A DNA stretch of 64,000 nucleotides from contig JAFDZW010000005.1 in NCBI GenBank assembly GCA_018266755.1, forward strand, positions 899,233 through 963,232, read 5' to 3'. The notes beneath the pieces were generated by a model. The model saw only the letters and a list, made by a program, of their open reading frames with translations, was not told where the DNA came from and searched no databases. Of this stretch, positions 18,275-27,844 are shown piece after piece. This DNA comes from Bacteroidota bacterium (GTDB taxonomy: Bacteria; Bacteroidota; Ignavibacteria; Palsa-1295). How positions within the stretch are numbered: the stretch's first letter is position 1; each line of letters opens with the position of its first letter. The position numbers and the translations under genes are program-made.

Positions 18275-19813
18275 TCAATTCCCGACTATCCGAAATTCCA
18301 CTCGCCGGTTCGTTGCTCTTCCCTCTTCGGTTGCGTTGGATTCAAGCGGACGTTCGGAGCCGTATCCGTGCGCTTCGAGGCGGTTCGATGCGACTGTTTG
18401 TGAGATAAGATAATCGACCACCGCTTCTGCACGAGCTTCCGAGAGCTTCTTGTTATGTTCTGCCGAGCCGGTCGAATCGGTATATCCTTCGATCGCGACG
18501 CGGATCGACTGGTCCCCTTTCATCACATCGGCAAGGCGGTGAAGCTCGGCGAACGACTCCGGCAGCAGCGTCGCTTTGTCCGTCTCGAAGAAGATATTAT
18601 TCAATCGGACAACCGCGTTTTCTTTGATCTTGACGAGTGTCAGATCCTTCGTGATAGTCGAATATGCCTTGACGGCCTTTGTATCGAAGCTCTCACTTGT
18701 CGGAATGTACCCGTGTTGCTCGGCATAGAGGCTGTACACTTCGCCGGCCGGCACTGTGATCTGAAATGCACCGGTAGCGGGGTCGCTATGTGCAAGGCCA
18801 AGCGTCTTGCCATCGGAAAGCCGTTCGTAGCGGATCGTTGCTTCGAGCGTCGCGCCGGTTTCATCATGTACTCTGCCGGAAATCAGCACAACCGGCACAA
18901 TCCGTGCCGGCGCCGGTGAGCGAAAAATATCGGTTTGGTCGTCCTGACTTCTGCGCCACACATAGTATGCATACTTCCCCGCCGCGTCTTCGCTGTAATA
19001 GCTCGTGCGTCCGGGTCGGTTGATCGTGTTATCAAGATGTTCCGGTGCGGACCAATGCCGCCAACCGTCATCGAGCCGTTCTGCGCGCCACACATCGAGT
19101 TCACCGATCCCACCGGACCGGTCGCTCGAAAAATAGAGCGTCTTGCCATCGGCGGCGAGATAGGGGGTGATCTCGTTCGATCGCGAATTGATCTCGGCGC
19201 CAAGCCAGAGCGGTGTGCTCCACGTGTTCGACTTCTCGTCGAGAAAGCAGACGAACAAATCCTGCCCGCCCATCGACGAATCGTGCTGCATGCTCAAGAT
19301 CAATGTCTGCTGATCCGGACCGAAGGCAAAGTCGATGACGTTTCCGCGGGCATTGAGATCGTTAATGTGAATCGGCTGTGGCACGGCCCACCCGTCCTTG
19401 GTACGATGTGTCACCATGACCCGATCCTCGGCACGTTGTGCCTCGCGAAGTTTGCCTATGAGAAAGAGTGTGTTATCATCCGGCGCAACACTCGTCACGG
19501 CAATGCCGTACCGTGAGGCGAGCTTGCCACCCTGAATGGTCGCTGTGGCGAAGCGATCTGTGCTATCGTGACGGCTGCACCAAATGTCGATCACGGTGTT
19601 GCCGTCGATGCCAACTCTGGGCCTCGCGAAATAGAGCCACTTCCCGTCGGCGGAGATAACGGGTAGTACTTCGCTCTCGGTCGGACTATTGACCGACGCG
19701 GGAAGTTTCGTGAAATTACCGCCCTGCGCAAACGTCGCGCTCGAGGAGAATGCAACGATGCCTGCGGCGGCGAGCGCAAGTAGTCGGTTTACTATAGAGT
19801 TGACGGTATGCAT
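18275..19813 (-). CDS. OmpA-family protein with PD40 (WD40-like) repeats
   Basis: 512 residues with signal peptide about 1-29 (LLALAAAGIVAFSSSATFAQ). Residues 35-290 hold PD40/TolB-like propeller blades (VISADGKWLYFARPR, VAPDDNTLFLIGK, YLAADGKTLYFSSDRSGG, GELDVWRAERLDDG). Residues about 300-390 are a carboxypeptidase-regulatory-like beta domain (SGRVHDETGATLEATIRYE). Residues about 400-512 form the OmpA peptidoglycan-binding domain (NNIFFETDKATLLPES, GYTDSTGSAEHNKKLSEARA, GYGSERPLESNATEEGRATN, RRVEFRI). The OmpA end binds peptidoglycan in the periplasm. This PD40-OmpA layout is common in Bacteroidota, including T9SS-associated proteins such as PorE, but identity with PorE is not claimed. Confidence 0.92.
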   Translation of the reverse strand: MHTVNSIVNRLLALAAAGIVAFSSSATFAQGGNFTKLPASVNSPTESEVLPVISADGKWLYFARPRVGIDGNTVIDIWCSRHDSTDRFATATIQGGKLASRYGIAVTSVAPDDNTLFLIGKLREAQRAEDRVMVTHRTKDGWAVPQPIHINDLNARGNVIDFAFGPDQQTLILSMQHDSSMGGQDLFVCFLDEKSNTWSTPLWLGAEINSRSNEITPYLAADGKTLYFSSDRSGGIGELDVWRAERLDDGWRHWSAPEHLDNTINRPGRTSYYSEDAAGKYAYYVWRRSQDDQTDIFRSPAPARIVPVVLISGRVHDETGATLEATIRYERLSDGKTLGLAHSDPATGAFQITVPAGEVYSLYAEQHGYIPTSESFDTKAVKAYSTITKDLTLVKIKENAVVRLNNIFFETDKATLLPESFAELHRLADVMKGDQSIRVAIEGYTDSTGSAEHNKKLSEARAEAVVDYLISQTVASNRLEAHGYGSERPLESNATEEGRATNRRVEFRIVGN

Positions 19814-19903
19814 GCGAAGGTTCGGTAACGTCGGTGCTACGTGAACGAATCCCCATCCGTTTCATGGGAATTGTTGTCGATATGCCATCCTTGTAATTAT
19901 GCT

Positions 19904-22900
19904 ATGAGTATCATTTCGACCCGTCGCATTCTCGCACTCTGTGTTGCTGTCGTTACCGTGGTAGCCTCCGTTGGCTTCGCACAGTCCGAACAGTCATCCA
20001 GCAAGCAGACCAATCCCCGCGCAACGAAGAAGATCGTTCACAAACACCGTACGCATCGTACCTCGAAGCACGTCGCGAAGCGCTCGAAGCACACCAAGCG
20101 AGACACAGCCGAGACCGAACTGCGGCTGCACTATCCTGCTCCAAGCTCGGGTGGCGAAGAGCCCAACGGCGATTGGTACCGCAAGCGTGCGTATCCGAAC
20201 GAGTTTATCGATCCGGATGCATATCCCAACGCGCTACGTGAGGCTGCTGCGCTTCCGCAGTATCGGCCTGCAGGGATTCACACCCAATCGGCCATGCAGT
20301 GGCAGCCGATCGGGCCGTTTAAGATAGGCGGACGTGTGACGTCGATCGCAACACATCCGACCGACCCGAACACGTTTTATGTAGGCGGTGCGGCCGGCGG
20401 ACTCTGGAAGACAACCGATCACGGCGTATCCTGGCGCTCGCTTACCGACACATTTTCTGCAATCTCCGTCGGGTGCATCACTATCGATCCGCACGACGCG
20501 AACACGATCTATCTCGGCATGGGTGAATGCAATTCGAGCGCCGATAGCTACCCCGGCAACGGGCTCTGGCGCTCCACCGATGCCGGTGAGACGTGGACCA
20601 ACCTCGGACTGACGAAGACACAGTACATCTCGAAGGTCATCGTCGATCCATCGGACCGGAACATCGTGTGGGTCTGCATCCCAGGGCCAGGCAACACCGC
20701 CGATTCGAACAGAGGTGTCTGGAAAACTACTGACTTCGGCGCAACGTGGGTGCAGTCATTGCTCGTGCGAACGGCGAAGAATAAGCTCGCCCCGTCTGTA
20801 CCCGTGATCGACATGGCGATGAACCCTTCCGATCGCAACGACATCGTCGCTGCAACATGGCAGAAGGTGACAAGCGCAAGCAACGCAGTGAACGTTCCGA
20901 ACACTGGACTGTGGCGTACGCGAGATGGCGGCATGACATGGAATCGTATCGATACGATCTCAGGCTCCGGCTACATCAACGGCATCACATTCAAACATGC
21001 ATCACGCTCGTCACTGCTCTGGACGACCAATAGTAAAGGCGTCCCGACGCTGTACGCGCTGACATCGAAGGTCGATAAAGACCCGCTGACGGGCTACGTC
21101 CTTGCCGATAATTTCAACGTGCTCCTTCGCACGACAAATCCGGAATCCGGCTGGCAGGTCGTTCTCGACTCGTCGTTCCGAATTCCGTTCCTCGGTAATA
21201 ATATTGACAGCGTCGATATCTTCAATCGTCAGGGCGGATACAATAATCTGCTTGTGGCAAACCCGCATATCCCCGACGATATCTATCTCGGCGGTATCGA
21301 CATCCTCCGCTCGAGCGATGGCGGCAACACGTGGAAAGATATTTCGAATGCATATCCTCACTACTTCGCCAACGACCGGTCGCAACACTCCGACATGCAT
21401 GCCCTGGCATTCACAGCGGCGATAAACGGCACCGATATCTTGAACGGGCAAGACGGCGGCGTCTTCAACACAACCGACTTCGGTCAGAATTGGACGCAGC
21501 TCAAGGGTTTGCCGATCACGATGTTCTATCACCTCGAACCATGGTACGGCGGCATGGACCACATCGCGGATCCCTTCCCTGTCGATTCGTTAAAATTCTT
21601 CGGCGGCACGCAAGATAACGGGACGGTGTCGCACGGCTTCTCGGCGAACGCCGATTGGGACTGGATCAATCGCGGCGACGGTGGCATGGCACAAAGCGAT
21701 CCGAACAATCCAGCGCACATTGTGACATCGCTGCAGCTCGGGAAGATATTCTTTCGAACGACACTCGATTCGCTTCGACCAAATCTCTTTAGCGATGCTG
21801 GAAATCTCGACCCGAATGCGAAGAAGTGGTTCGATCTTTCGGCGATTGCGAAACGTCGTGGGATTACAGATTCGTCCGAATCTTGCACATTTATCCCGCC
21901 GGTCCTGCTCGATAAGCAGAACGGCCGCGATGTCTATACCGGCAAAGTGTACGTCTATAAATCGACGCTCGATTTTACCACTCCCGACAGCGGCACGGTG
22001 ATCACCCGCTGGTCGCCTCAATTAGCGGGCAGCCCTGGCAATCCGAAAACGTGGTACACCGGCAGCATCGAGACGATGGCGCTCGGGCCTCGCGACAGCC
22101 ACGGCAGACCGATGATCTGGGCCGCTGGAATCCTTGGCGGCGCACGTGCGGTGTGGCGTACAACGCTGAACGAATCGCTGCCGCAAGATTCGATGCCGCG
22201 GTGGATTCGCGCCGACTCGGCCGGGTTGGCGAATCTCAGTCCGAACTGGCTCGAAGCCGATCGCAGCGATTCGCTCACCGCGTTTATCTCGTTCTCCGGT
22301 TCGGCCTCTGGCCATCTGTATAAGACGATTGACGGCGGCAAACACTGGACTAATATTAGCGGGAATCTGCCAAATACATCGCTCAATGCGTTCGTGATCG
22401 ATTCGCTTGCCGAGCAGGGCGATCCGCTGAAGAAGAACCAGTGCATGTTCGCCGCAACCGATGTGGGTGTATTCGTTACTACCGACGGCGGTAAAACGTG
22501 GTCGTCGATCGGTACCGGTATGCCGCATCTTGTTGTCGGTTCGCTCGCGATGTACCGCAACTGGCTTGTCGCCGGAACACACGGGCGCTCGGCATGGGCG
22601 CTTGACGTCAGCAGCATCAACGCGGAGCAGCGCAGCGTGCGGACGGAGACGGGCTCAGTAGCGTCGGTCTCGGTCACTGCGTTTCCCAATCCGGTGCGCG
22701 ACCACTGCAGCGTCCGATTGAACGGCACAACCGGCCCGGTGCGCTTGACACTCTATGACCTTTCCGGTCGTGCTGTGCTTGGCACGACAACAAGCTCGGG
22801 TTCAACGGAACTGGCACTTCCTGCTACACTCTCGACAGGAACGTATATGCTAACCGTCACTACCTCGCACGGAGAAACGGCGGAGACCAAGATCGAAATC

Positions 22901-22909
22901 GCCCGCTAA
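19904..22909 (+). CDS. Sortilin/VPS10-like propeller protein with T9SS sorting domain
   Basis: 1001 residues. The ATG at 19904 gives signal peptide MSIISTRRILALCVAVVTVV... ending about SVGFAQ. A very basic linker (about 30-70: many Lys, His, Arg) precedes the sequence QWQPIGPFKIGGRVTSIATH. This opening strand is shared with the sortilin-like gene at 33407. Propeller blades follow (GGAAGGLWKTTDHGVSW, GNGLWRSTDAGETW, DRGVWKTTDFGATW, DILRSSDGGNTWKDIS, FFGGTQDNGT). The C-terminus is a T9SS domain (VTAFPNPVRDHCSVRL, LTLYDLSGRAVLG, LSTGTYMLTVTTSHGE). No catalytic motif seen. Likely surface-exposed. Confidence 0.9.
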   Translation: MSIISTRRILALCVAVVTVVASVGFAQSEQSSSKQTNPRATKKIVHKHRTHRTSKHVAKRSKHTKRDTAETELRLHYPAPSSGGEEPNGDWYRKRAYPNEFIDPDAYPNALREAAALPQYRPAGIHTQSAMQWQPIGPFKIGGRVTSIATHPTDPNTFYVGGAAGGLWKTTDHGVSWRSLTDTFSAISVGCITIDPHDANTIYLGMGECNSSADSYPGNGLWRSTDAGETWTNLGLTKTQYISKVIVDPSDRNIVWVCIPGPGNTADSNRGVWKTTDFGATWVQSLLVRTAKNKLAPSVPVIDMAMNPSDRNDIVAATWQKVTSASNAVNVPNTGLWRTRDGGMTWNRIDTISGSGYINGITFKHASRSSLLWTTNSKGVPTLYALTSKVDKDPLTGYVLADNFNVLLRTTNPESGWQVVLDSSFRIPFLGNNIDSVDIFNRQGGYNNLLVANPHIPDDIYLGGIDILRSSDGGNTWKDISNAYPHYFANDRSQHSDMHALAFTAAINGTDILNGQDGGVFNTTDFGQNWTQLKGLPITMFYHLEPWYGGMDHIADPFPVDSLKFFGGTQDNGTVSHGFSANADWDWINRGDGGMAQSDPNNPAHIVTSLQLGKIFFRTTLDSLRPNLFSDAGNLDPNAKKWFDLSAIAKRRGITDSSESCTFIPPVLLDKQNGRDVYTGKVYVYKSTLDFTTPDSGTVITRWSPQLAGSPGNPKTWYTGSIETMALGPRDSHGRPMIWAAGILGGARAVWRTTLNESLPQDSMPRWIRADSAGLANLSPNWLEADRSDSLTAFISFSGSASGHLYKTIDGGKHWTNISGNLPNTSLNAFVIDSLAEQGDPLKKNQCMFAATDVGVFVTTDGGKTWSSIGTGMPHLVVGSLAMYRNWLVAGTHGRSAWALDVSSINAEQRSVRTETGSVASVSVTAFPNPVRDHCSVRLNGTTGPVRLTLYDLSGRAVLGTTTSSGSTELALPATLSTGTYMLTVTTSHGETAETKIEIAR

Positions 22910-22927
22910 GACTATTGATTTTCATTG

Positions 22928-22962
22928 AACCGCTCGCTTCGGACCATCCGGGGCGAGCGGTT
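22928..22962. terminator. Hairpin terminator between convergent genes
   Basis: Stem AACCGCTCGC (22928-22937) with GCGAGCGGTT (22953-22962) and an inner CGGA/TCCG pair. It sits 18 bp after the plus-strand T9SS gene and 15 bp after the minus-strand FabK-like gene, so it can serve both. Confidence 0.75.
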
Positions 22963-22977
22963 TCTGTGTTCAGACGA

Positions 22978-23922
22978 TCACAAACTGTTCAGACGTGCTA
23001 ATGCAGTTTGGTATTCCGCAACCAGACGATTCACCACCTCGGCGGCAGGAATAATCTCGTTCACAAGACCGGACGATTGTCCCATCTCAAGCTCACCTTC
23101 GTCGAGATCGCCTTCGAAGATGCCGCGCATCTCGCGCTTGCGATCGAGGATGGCCAGTTCTTCTTCTTTCGATGCGCCATGCACTTGCGCATCGAACGCA
23201 CGCAGCGCAAACGCATTCTTCTTGAGTCGGACCGGTGCGACCTTCTTGAGAGCAAGAATAGTAGAAGTATCCTCGCATTCGACGATCGCTTGCTTGTAGT
23301 TCGGATGCGAACTCGCCTCGATCGTCGCAGCGAAACGAGTACCGACTTGCACCGCTTCGGCGCCGAGCGCCAATGCTGCAAGCATCTGTCTTCCATCAGC
23401 AATTCCGCCTGCAGCAATAACCGGCACATCGACTGCATCGACGACCTGCGGCACGAGGCATAGCGTCGTGATCTCGTCAGCGCCGTTATGTCCCCCGGCT
23501 TCGAAGCCTTCGGCGATCACCGCATCGCAACCCGCTTCGACCGCCTTTTTCGCATGCTTCACGCTTGCGACGACATGCGCGAGAAAACATCCTGCATTCT
23601 TAAATTTTTCGGCATGCACTTTCGGCGAGCCTGCGCTCGTGAAGACGATCTTTACGCCTTCTTCGATGGTGGCAGCAACAAGCGCATCGACATCGCCGCG
23701 GATAAGCGGGATGTTGACTCCGATCGTATCGGCGACTTCGGTCGCTTTGGCCTTGCGAATGTGTTCGCGCAGCAGTTCCGGCTTCATCGAGCCTGCACCG
23801 ATGAGCCCGAGCGCACCGGCTCGCGCAGCGGCAATGGCGAGGTTCGCTCCGCTCGTCCAGACCATGCCAGCCTGGATGATCGGGTAAGTGATTCCGAGAC
23901 GTTTTGAAAGTGCTGTCTGCAT
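22978..23922 (-). CDS. FabK/nitronate monooxygenase family flavoprotein
   Basis: 314 residues, an FMN-dependent TIM barrel. The family signatures are present: YPIIQAGMVWTSGANLA, GALGLIGAGSM, GVNIPL, AEGFEAGGHNG with the catalytic-type His145, VPVIAAGGIADGRQMLAAL and the phosphate-binding GAEAVQVGTRF. The family contains enoyl-ACP reductase II (FabK, type II fatty acid synthesis) and 2-nitropropane dioxygenase/nitronate monooxygenase. The length and PQVVDAV...GGIADGR pattern fit FabK-like members well, but sequence reading cannot separate them. A TAnnTTTG box ends 5 nt before the ATG, so the mRNA may lack a leader. Confidence 0.9.
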   Translation of the reverse strand: MQTALSKRLGITYPIIQAGMVWTSGANLAIAAARAGALGLIGAGSMKPELLREHIRKAKATEVADTIGVNIPLIRGDVDALVAATIEEGVKIVFTSAGSPKVHAEKFKNAGCFLAHVVASVKHAKKAVEAGCDAVIAEGFEAGGHNGADEITTLCLVPQVVDAVDVPVIAAGGIADGRQMLAALALGAEAVQVGTRFAATIEASSHPNYKQAIVECEDTSTILALKKVAPVRLKKNAFALRAFDAQVHGASKEEELAILDRKREMRGIFEGDLDEGELEMGQSSGLVNEIIPAAEVVNRLVAEYQTALARLNSL

Positions 23923-23927
23923 CGGGA

Positions 23928-23935
23928 CAAAGTTA
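23928..23935 (-). promoter_or_regulatory. TAnnTTTG promoter box, probably leaderless start
   Basis: Reads TAACTTTG on the minus strand. Only five bases (TCCCG) separate it from the ATG of the FabK-like gene, so transcription would begin at or beside the start codon. Confidence 0.5.
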
Positions 23936-24028
23936 CGATATCATCCGGTCCTCAGAACGGCTTTTAGTCGTTCCACTCCCCCAACAGGCGTCAACCAGCA
24001 ACACAGTACGGAGACGACTCTTTTTGCG

Positions 24029-24036
24029 TATTTTTG
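24029..24036 (+). promoter_or_regulatory. TAnnTTTG promoter box
   Basis: TATTTTTG lies 24 nt before the ATG of the lipoprotein gene at 24061. Confidence 0.5.
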
Positions 24037-24060
24037 TCTATTATTCAATCGATCATTTCC

Positions 24061-25068
24061 ATGAAACGCTTTCTTATCCTTTCGCTGCTGGCATTTGTCG
24101 TTGCAAGCTGCGGCAAGAAGTCCGAAGACATGACGCCGGTGCAACCCGGCGAGACAGTCACGTTCCGCGATCAGGTCTATAAGTTCACGTTCAAAGCTCC
24201 GAAGGCTTGGGTCGCCGAATCGACACCCGGACAGCGGACGAGCTACTTCTCTTCCCAAGAGAGCGAAATCCGTTTCCAAAAGTTTACCGAAGGTGCGTTC
24301 GGCGCCATGGTCGAAGTCGGCGTCAAGGACGGCATGACCAAAGAGGCCGCCATCGACGAGTTCACCAAGAGCATGGAGGGCATCACCTTCTCGAAGCCCG
24401 AAGCGGCAACACTTGGCGGACAACCGGCACTCAAGGTAACGTTCAATACGGGTACCGACGAGGATGCCTATATGGGCTATCGTATCTACTCGAACAAGGA
24501 TTCGATCGTCACCTACTTTCAGGCTGCCACGTTCGGCGCAGGCCGGATGGCAAAGTATAAGCCAGTCTTCGATCTCGCAGAAGCCTCTGTCACGCTCGGC
24601 TATGTGCTGAAGCTCACGCCGGGTAAGATCGACAGCGCCACGATGGAGCAGCTCAAGAAGGAAGCCGCACCGTCGCCGAATCTCTCGAACTACAACGGCA
24701 ACGGCTATTCGATCTCCTACCCCGAAAACTTCAACGCCCAGGCAACAGCGAAGGGAATGAAGTTCGAAGGCGACTGGAAAGGCGCCACGATCATGGTCGA
24801 TGTGATCCCCTCGAACAATGCAACGCTCGATGCCTTCGCCGCAGCCGCGTCGAAGACCTACGGCGGCATTGCTCCGAGCAACGTCACGATCGGCGGTCAG
24901 CCCGCGAAGATGATCAACTACTCGGTGTCGTCCGGTTACGGCTCGCGCGCATACTTCATCGTCAAGGGCGCGAACGCCTACCGCATCACGATCAACTGGC
25001 CGAAGGAAGTCGAAAGCCTCTTCCGACCGGAATTCGAGAAAGCCGCGATGAGTTTTAAGCTGAAGTAA
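24061..25068 (+). CDS. Predicted lipoprotein with two PsbP/DUF1795-like repeats
   Basis: 335 residues from the ATG at 24061. MKRFLILSLLAFVVASC gives a lipobox with Cys at about 17. The mature protein seems to contain two similar alpha/beta halves: about 35-190 (VYKFTFKAPKAWVAESTPG, GQPALKVTFNTGT) and about 215-335 (GYSISYPENFNAQAT, GQPAKMINYSVSSG, KAMSFKLK-type ending). Each has the strand-helix plan of small PsbP- or DcrB-like lipoproteins. Function unknown. A strong intrinsic terminator follows at 25146-25180. Confidence 0.85.
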   Translation: MKRFLILSLLAFVVASCGKKSEDMTPVQPGETVTFRDQVYKFTFKAPKAWVAESTPGQRTSYFSSQESEIRFQKFTEGAFGAMVEVGVKDGMTKEAAIDEFTKSMEGITFSKPEAATLGGQPALKVTFNTGTDEDAYMGYRIYSNKDSIVTYFQAATFGAGRMAKYKPVFDLAEASVTLGYVLKLTPGKIDSATMEQLKKEAAPSPNLSNYNGNGYSISYPENFNAQATAKGMKFEGDWKGATIMVDVIPSNNATLDAFAAAASKTYGGIAPSNVTIGGQPAKMINYSVSSGYGSRAYFIVKGANAYRITINWPKEVESLFRPEFEKAAMSFKLK

Positions 25069-25145
25069 CTATTCAGCGCGCAAGTGTGGGGCGGTAAGTT
25101 CTTCTATCACTACTTGCACTTGAATTGATCTCTTACTGCCTCATG

Positions 25146-25180
25146 AGCCCCCGTTGCCCTTGCAACGGGGGCTTTTTTTT
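25146..25180 (+). terminator. Strong intrinsic terminator
   Basis: A 12-bp perfect stem AGCCCCCGTTGC/GCAACGGGGGCT with a CCTT loop is followed by eight T. It lies about 80 bp downstream of the lipoprotein gene. Confidence 0.95.
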
Positions 25181-25312
25181 GTCACAACATTATTGCAGGG
25201 CATCACATGCATCGCCCGGTCTTCGTGTGTCCGCGGACTCGGGCGAGGCATGCCTCGCCCCTACGGAACAGTTTCGTTTCTCAATTCTTATTTCTTAATT
25301 CCGCTCCACTCG

Positions 25313-25320
25313 TATTTTTG
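25313..25320 (+). promoter_or_regulatory. TAnnTTTG promoter box of dapD, probably leaderless
   Basis: TATTTTTG ends 4 nt before the dapD ATG at 25325. Transcription would start at or next to the ATG. Confidence 0.55.
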
Positions 25321-25324
25321 CGTT

Positions 25325-26185
25325 ATGACAAACGCTGCATCGCTCCAGGCTTCGATCGAATCGTTACTCACATCCGATCTCGCTGCTCGGCGAGAGGAAG
25401 GGCTGGCTACATTTGCTGAACTTCGCACATCGCTCAATGCGGGGACGGTTCGCGCAGCCGAACCCGACAGCTCCGCTGGTTCCGGATGGCGAGTCAATAC
25501 CTGGGTCAAACAAGGCATCCTGCTTGGCTTCCGGCTCGGTGTTCTCGAGATGATGCCGTCACCGGCACCATTCTCGTTCGCCGACAAGAGCACCGTTCCT
25601 GCACGTGAGTTCAAACACTCCGACGGTGTGCGCATCGTCCCTGGCGGGACGACCATCCGCGACGGCGCATTCATTGCTCCCGGCGTCATCGTCATGCCTC
25701 CGGCATATATCAACATCGGCGCGTACGTCGGCAGCGGGACGCTCGTGGACTCGCACGCGCTTGTCGGTTCGTGTGCGCAGGTCGGAGAACGGGTTCACCT
25801 GAGCGCTGCGGCGCAGATCGGCGGTGTGCTTGAGCCTGCCGGAGCGATGCCTGTCATCGTAGAAGACGATGTAATGATCGGCGGCAACTGTGGCGTGTAC
25901 GAAGGCTGTATCATAAAGAAACGAGCAGTGCTCGGTTCCGGCGTGATCCTCACGGGCTCGACGCCGATCTACGATCTGGTGAATTCGACCGTGATCAAAC
26001 GTGCCTCCGTGGACGAACCGCTCGTCGTGCCGGAAGGTGCAGTGATCGTCGCAGGCACTCGCTCGCTCGCGGGCCGTTCGCCCTTCGCCGACGAACACGG
26101 CCTCTCCCTCTATGCTCCGGTGATCATTAAGTATCGCGACGACAAGACCGACGCCCGTACTGCGCTCGAAGGGGCGTTACGATAA
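25325..26185 (+). CDS. dapD: Tetrahydrodipicolinate N-succinyltransferase
   Basis: 286 residues. Catalyses succinyl-CoA plus tetrahydrodipicolinate to N-succinyl-2-amino-6-ketopimelate in lysine/diaminopimelate synthesis. The N-terminal helical domain contains [18 protein letters not shown]. The left-handed beta helix of hexapeptide repeats runs from about 100 to 235 ([75 protein letters not shown]), as in proteobacterial DapD. The ATG at 25325 matches the family start; longer frames would run through the terminator. The 3' end overlaps the convergent YciI gene by 9 bp. Confidence 0.95.
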   Translation: MTNAASLQASIESLLTSDLAARREEGLATFAELRTSLNAGTVRAAEPDSSAGSGWRVNTWVKQGILLGFRLGVLEMMPSPAPFSFADKSTVPAREFKHSDGVRIVPGGTTIRDGAFIAPGVIVMPPAYINIGAYVGSGTLVDSHALVGSCAQVGERVHLSAAAQIGGVLEPAGAMPVIVEDDVMIGGNCGVYEGCIIKKRAVLGSGVILTGSTPIYDLVNSTVIKRASVDEPLVVPEGAVIVAGTRSLAGRSPFADEHGLSLYAPVIIKYRDDKTDARTALEGALR

Positions 26186-26518
26186 TGCAGAGCCCGGCAT
26201 ACTGAAATAGGAATAGATCTCATAGCTGAACCTCCCGGCCTGCACTGCAGGATCGGCTTCAACGTATGAGCGAACTTCATCCTTGTCGCTCGATGCGTAG
26301 ATCGACATGCCGAAGATTCCGGGATGATCGGTCACCGGACCGTTGACAAGCAGCTTCCCCTCTTCTTTCAGCGAGAACAAGTACCGAAGGTGTGCCCAAT
26401 GGTTCTCCTCCAGCTTATCCTGCGGATAGTCATGCCGATGCGGACCGGCCGTGAGGAACACAATGGTATAGCCTTTCCCTTTGGCGACCTGCGCCTTGAC
26501 GTAGTCGTTCGTAATCAT
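26177..26518 (-). CDS. YciI family protein
   Basis: 113 residues, a single YciI domain: a ferredoxin-like fold related to dehydrochlorinases, role unknown in most species. The conserved elements are [38 protein letters not shown] with the usual His-Leu pattern, and [26 protein letters not shown]. Last of an apparent minus-strand run adk - DoxX-like - yciI, with 12 bp to the DoxX-like gene. Its stop overlaps the dapD stop region. Confidence 0.88.
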   Translation of the reverse strand: MITNDYVKAQVAKGKGYTIVFLTAGPHRHDYPQDKLEENHWAHLRYLFSLKEEGKLLVNGPVTDHPGIFGMSIYASSDKDEVRSYVEADPAVQAGRFSYEIYSYFSMPGSALS

Positions 26519-26530
26519 ATTCGTTGAGTC

Positions 26531-27802
26531 CTACCAATCGAAGTTCCAGCGGAATTGCTCTTGCTCGAGTTTGTACTGATGATCGCTTTTTCGCAAGAGC
26601 AGCCGAAACTCCAGTTGTTCTTTGCGGGCGAGCAATTCTGCACTCGTCGAATCGTGTCGGATAATGCGGACACTATACGATTCGTACATCGGTCGTTCGA
26701 AGTTCATCACACACTCTCTGTCTGAAGTTGGTTGAAGCAAGAAGGGCCGAACATCGTCGAAGCCCACCCGAAGCATGCCATCGAATTTCGCGCTATCGAG
26801 CGATTCACCAACAACGAGCTGATTCCAACGTTGTTCATCCCTGACATCATTCATTGGCACGCCGTTCACCTCGAATGAAATTACTTTATAATTCCCATAG
26901 AGCGCCGGATGCAAAGAGCGAAGCATACGAGGATCGTGTGGGCTCGCGAACACGGTTGCACCCAGCGTTTCCCACACTGCATAGCAAATGATCACAACCC
27001 ATGCGCCCCTGAGCCAGATCCGAATCTGTGGTTGATACGCCTTCGTATCGGCATACGCATTTCGCTGTACGATCATGTGCCATAACGGCAGCGCGACCTC
27101 GGATAGCACATAGAGTGCGAGTATAAAGAGGTAGCTCGAATAGTATTTGACCGGTATACCATAACAGAAATTCATCATCACGACGTTTGCAAGGACACCG
27201 GCCGCGACAAACGCGCCGATGATCGACGTACGCCGATAGAGTAACAATAATCCCGCGAGAACCTCCAGTATTCCGCTAAATTGCTGATACGTAGCCGAAC
27301 TGCCGACAAAATTCCATGCAAGCTGCATGCGCGATTGCTCTCCGAAGGGCATTGCCAGTGTTGCAAGTGTCGGGGCGGGCATTTGCAGACAGAGGACTTT
27401 CACAATCCCATACCACATCATCATCATGCTCAGATCCAAACGAACCAATAACCGGAGGTAATATCGCAGATGAACGTAGGATGCCCGTTTGCGATCGAGG
27501 AAGCTCCAACACAGCGAGATCAGAGCGGCGAAGAAGAGGTTCAGAACCGTTCGAGCCAGCGTTGCGTGGACATCCCCTGCTCCAGCCGTTGAAATATCCG
27601 GTTCACCGATTCCGAAGAAGTCCAATAGGGGGCTGCCAAGCCAAAAGATTGCCGTATTGAGACTTGACAGTAGCCATCCGGAGGTAAATGGAATATTGTA
27701 CCATATCGTGGTCGACAAGACGACGAACGCCGCGAAGAACCGAAATCCGACGCGATGCGCGAGCGACCAACGCTCGTCAGTGATCTCTGTTGTGTGTTCC
27801 AT
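26531..27802 (-). CDS. DoxX-like membrane protein with C-terminal soluble domain
   Basis: About 423 residues from the ATG at 27802 (MEHTTEITDERWSLAH). Seven or eight hydrophobic segments fill residues 15-300. The TM block MMMMWYGIVKVLCLQMP ... FSGILEVLAGLLLLYRRTSIIGAFV ... ANVVMMNFCYGIPVKYYSS resembles the DoxX/terminal oxidase subunit superfamily. The last 110 residues or so are soluble and beta-rich (YKVISFEVNGVPMNDV, VNGVP...RWNQLVV, FDDVRPFLLQ), probably periplasmic. Substrate unknown. It follows adk after 42 bp on the same strand. Confidence 0.82.
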   Translation of the reverse strand: MEHTTEITDERWSLAHRVGFRFFAAFVVLSTTIWYNIPFTSGWLLSSLNTAIFWLGSPLLDFFGIGEPDISTAGAGDVHATLARTVLNLFFAALISLCWSFLDRKRASYVHLRYYLRLLVRLDLSMMMMWYGIVKVLCLQMPAPTLATLAMPFGEQSRMQLAWNFVGSSATYQQFSGILEVLAGLLLLYRRTSIIGAFVAAGVLANVVMMNFCYGIPVKYYSSYLFILALYVLSEVALPLWHMIVQRNAYADTKAYQPQIRIWLRGAWVVIICYAVWETLGATVFASPHDPRMLRSLHPALYGNYKVISFEVNGVPMNDVRDEQRWNQLVVGESLDSAKFDGMLRVGFDDVRPFLLQPTSDRECVMNFERPMYESYSVRIIRHDSTSAELLARKEQLEFRLLLRKSDHQYKLEQEQFRWNFDW

Positions 27803-27844
27803 ACAAATCTGCCGCACGCCCTCAAGATGCGGGCCGAACCCATA

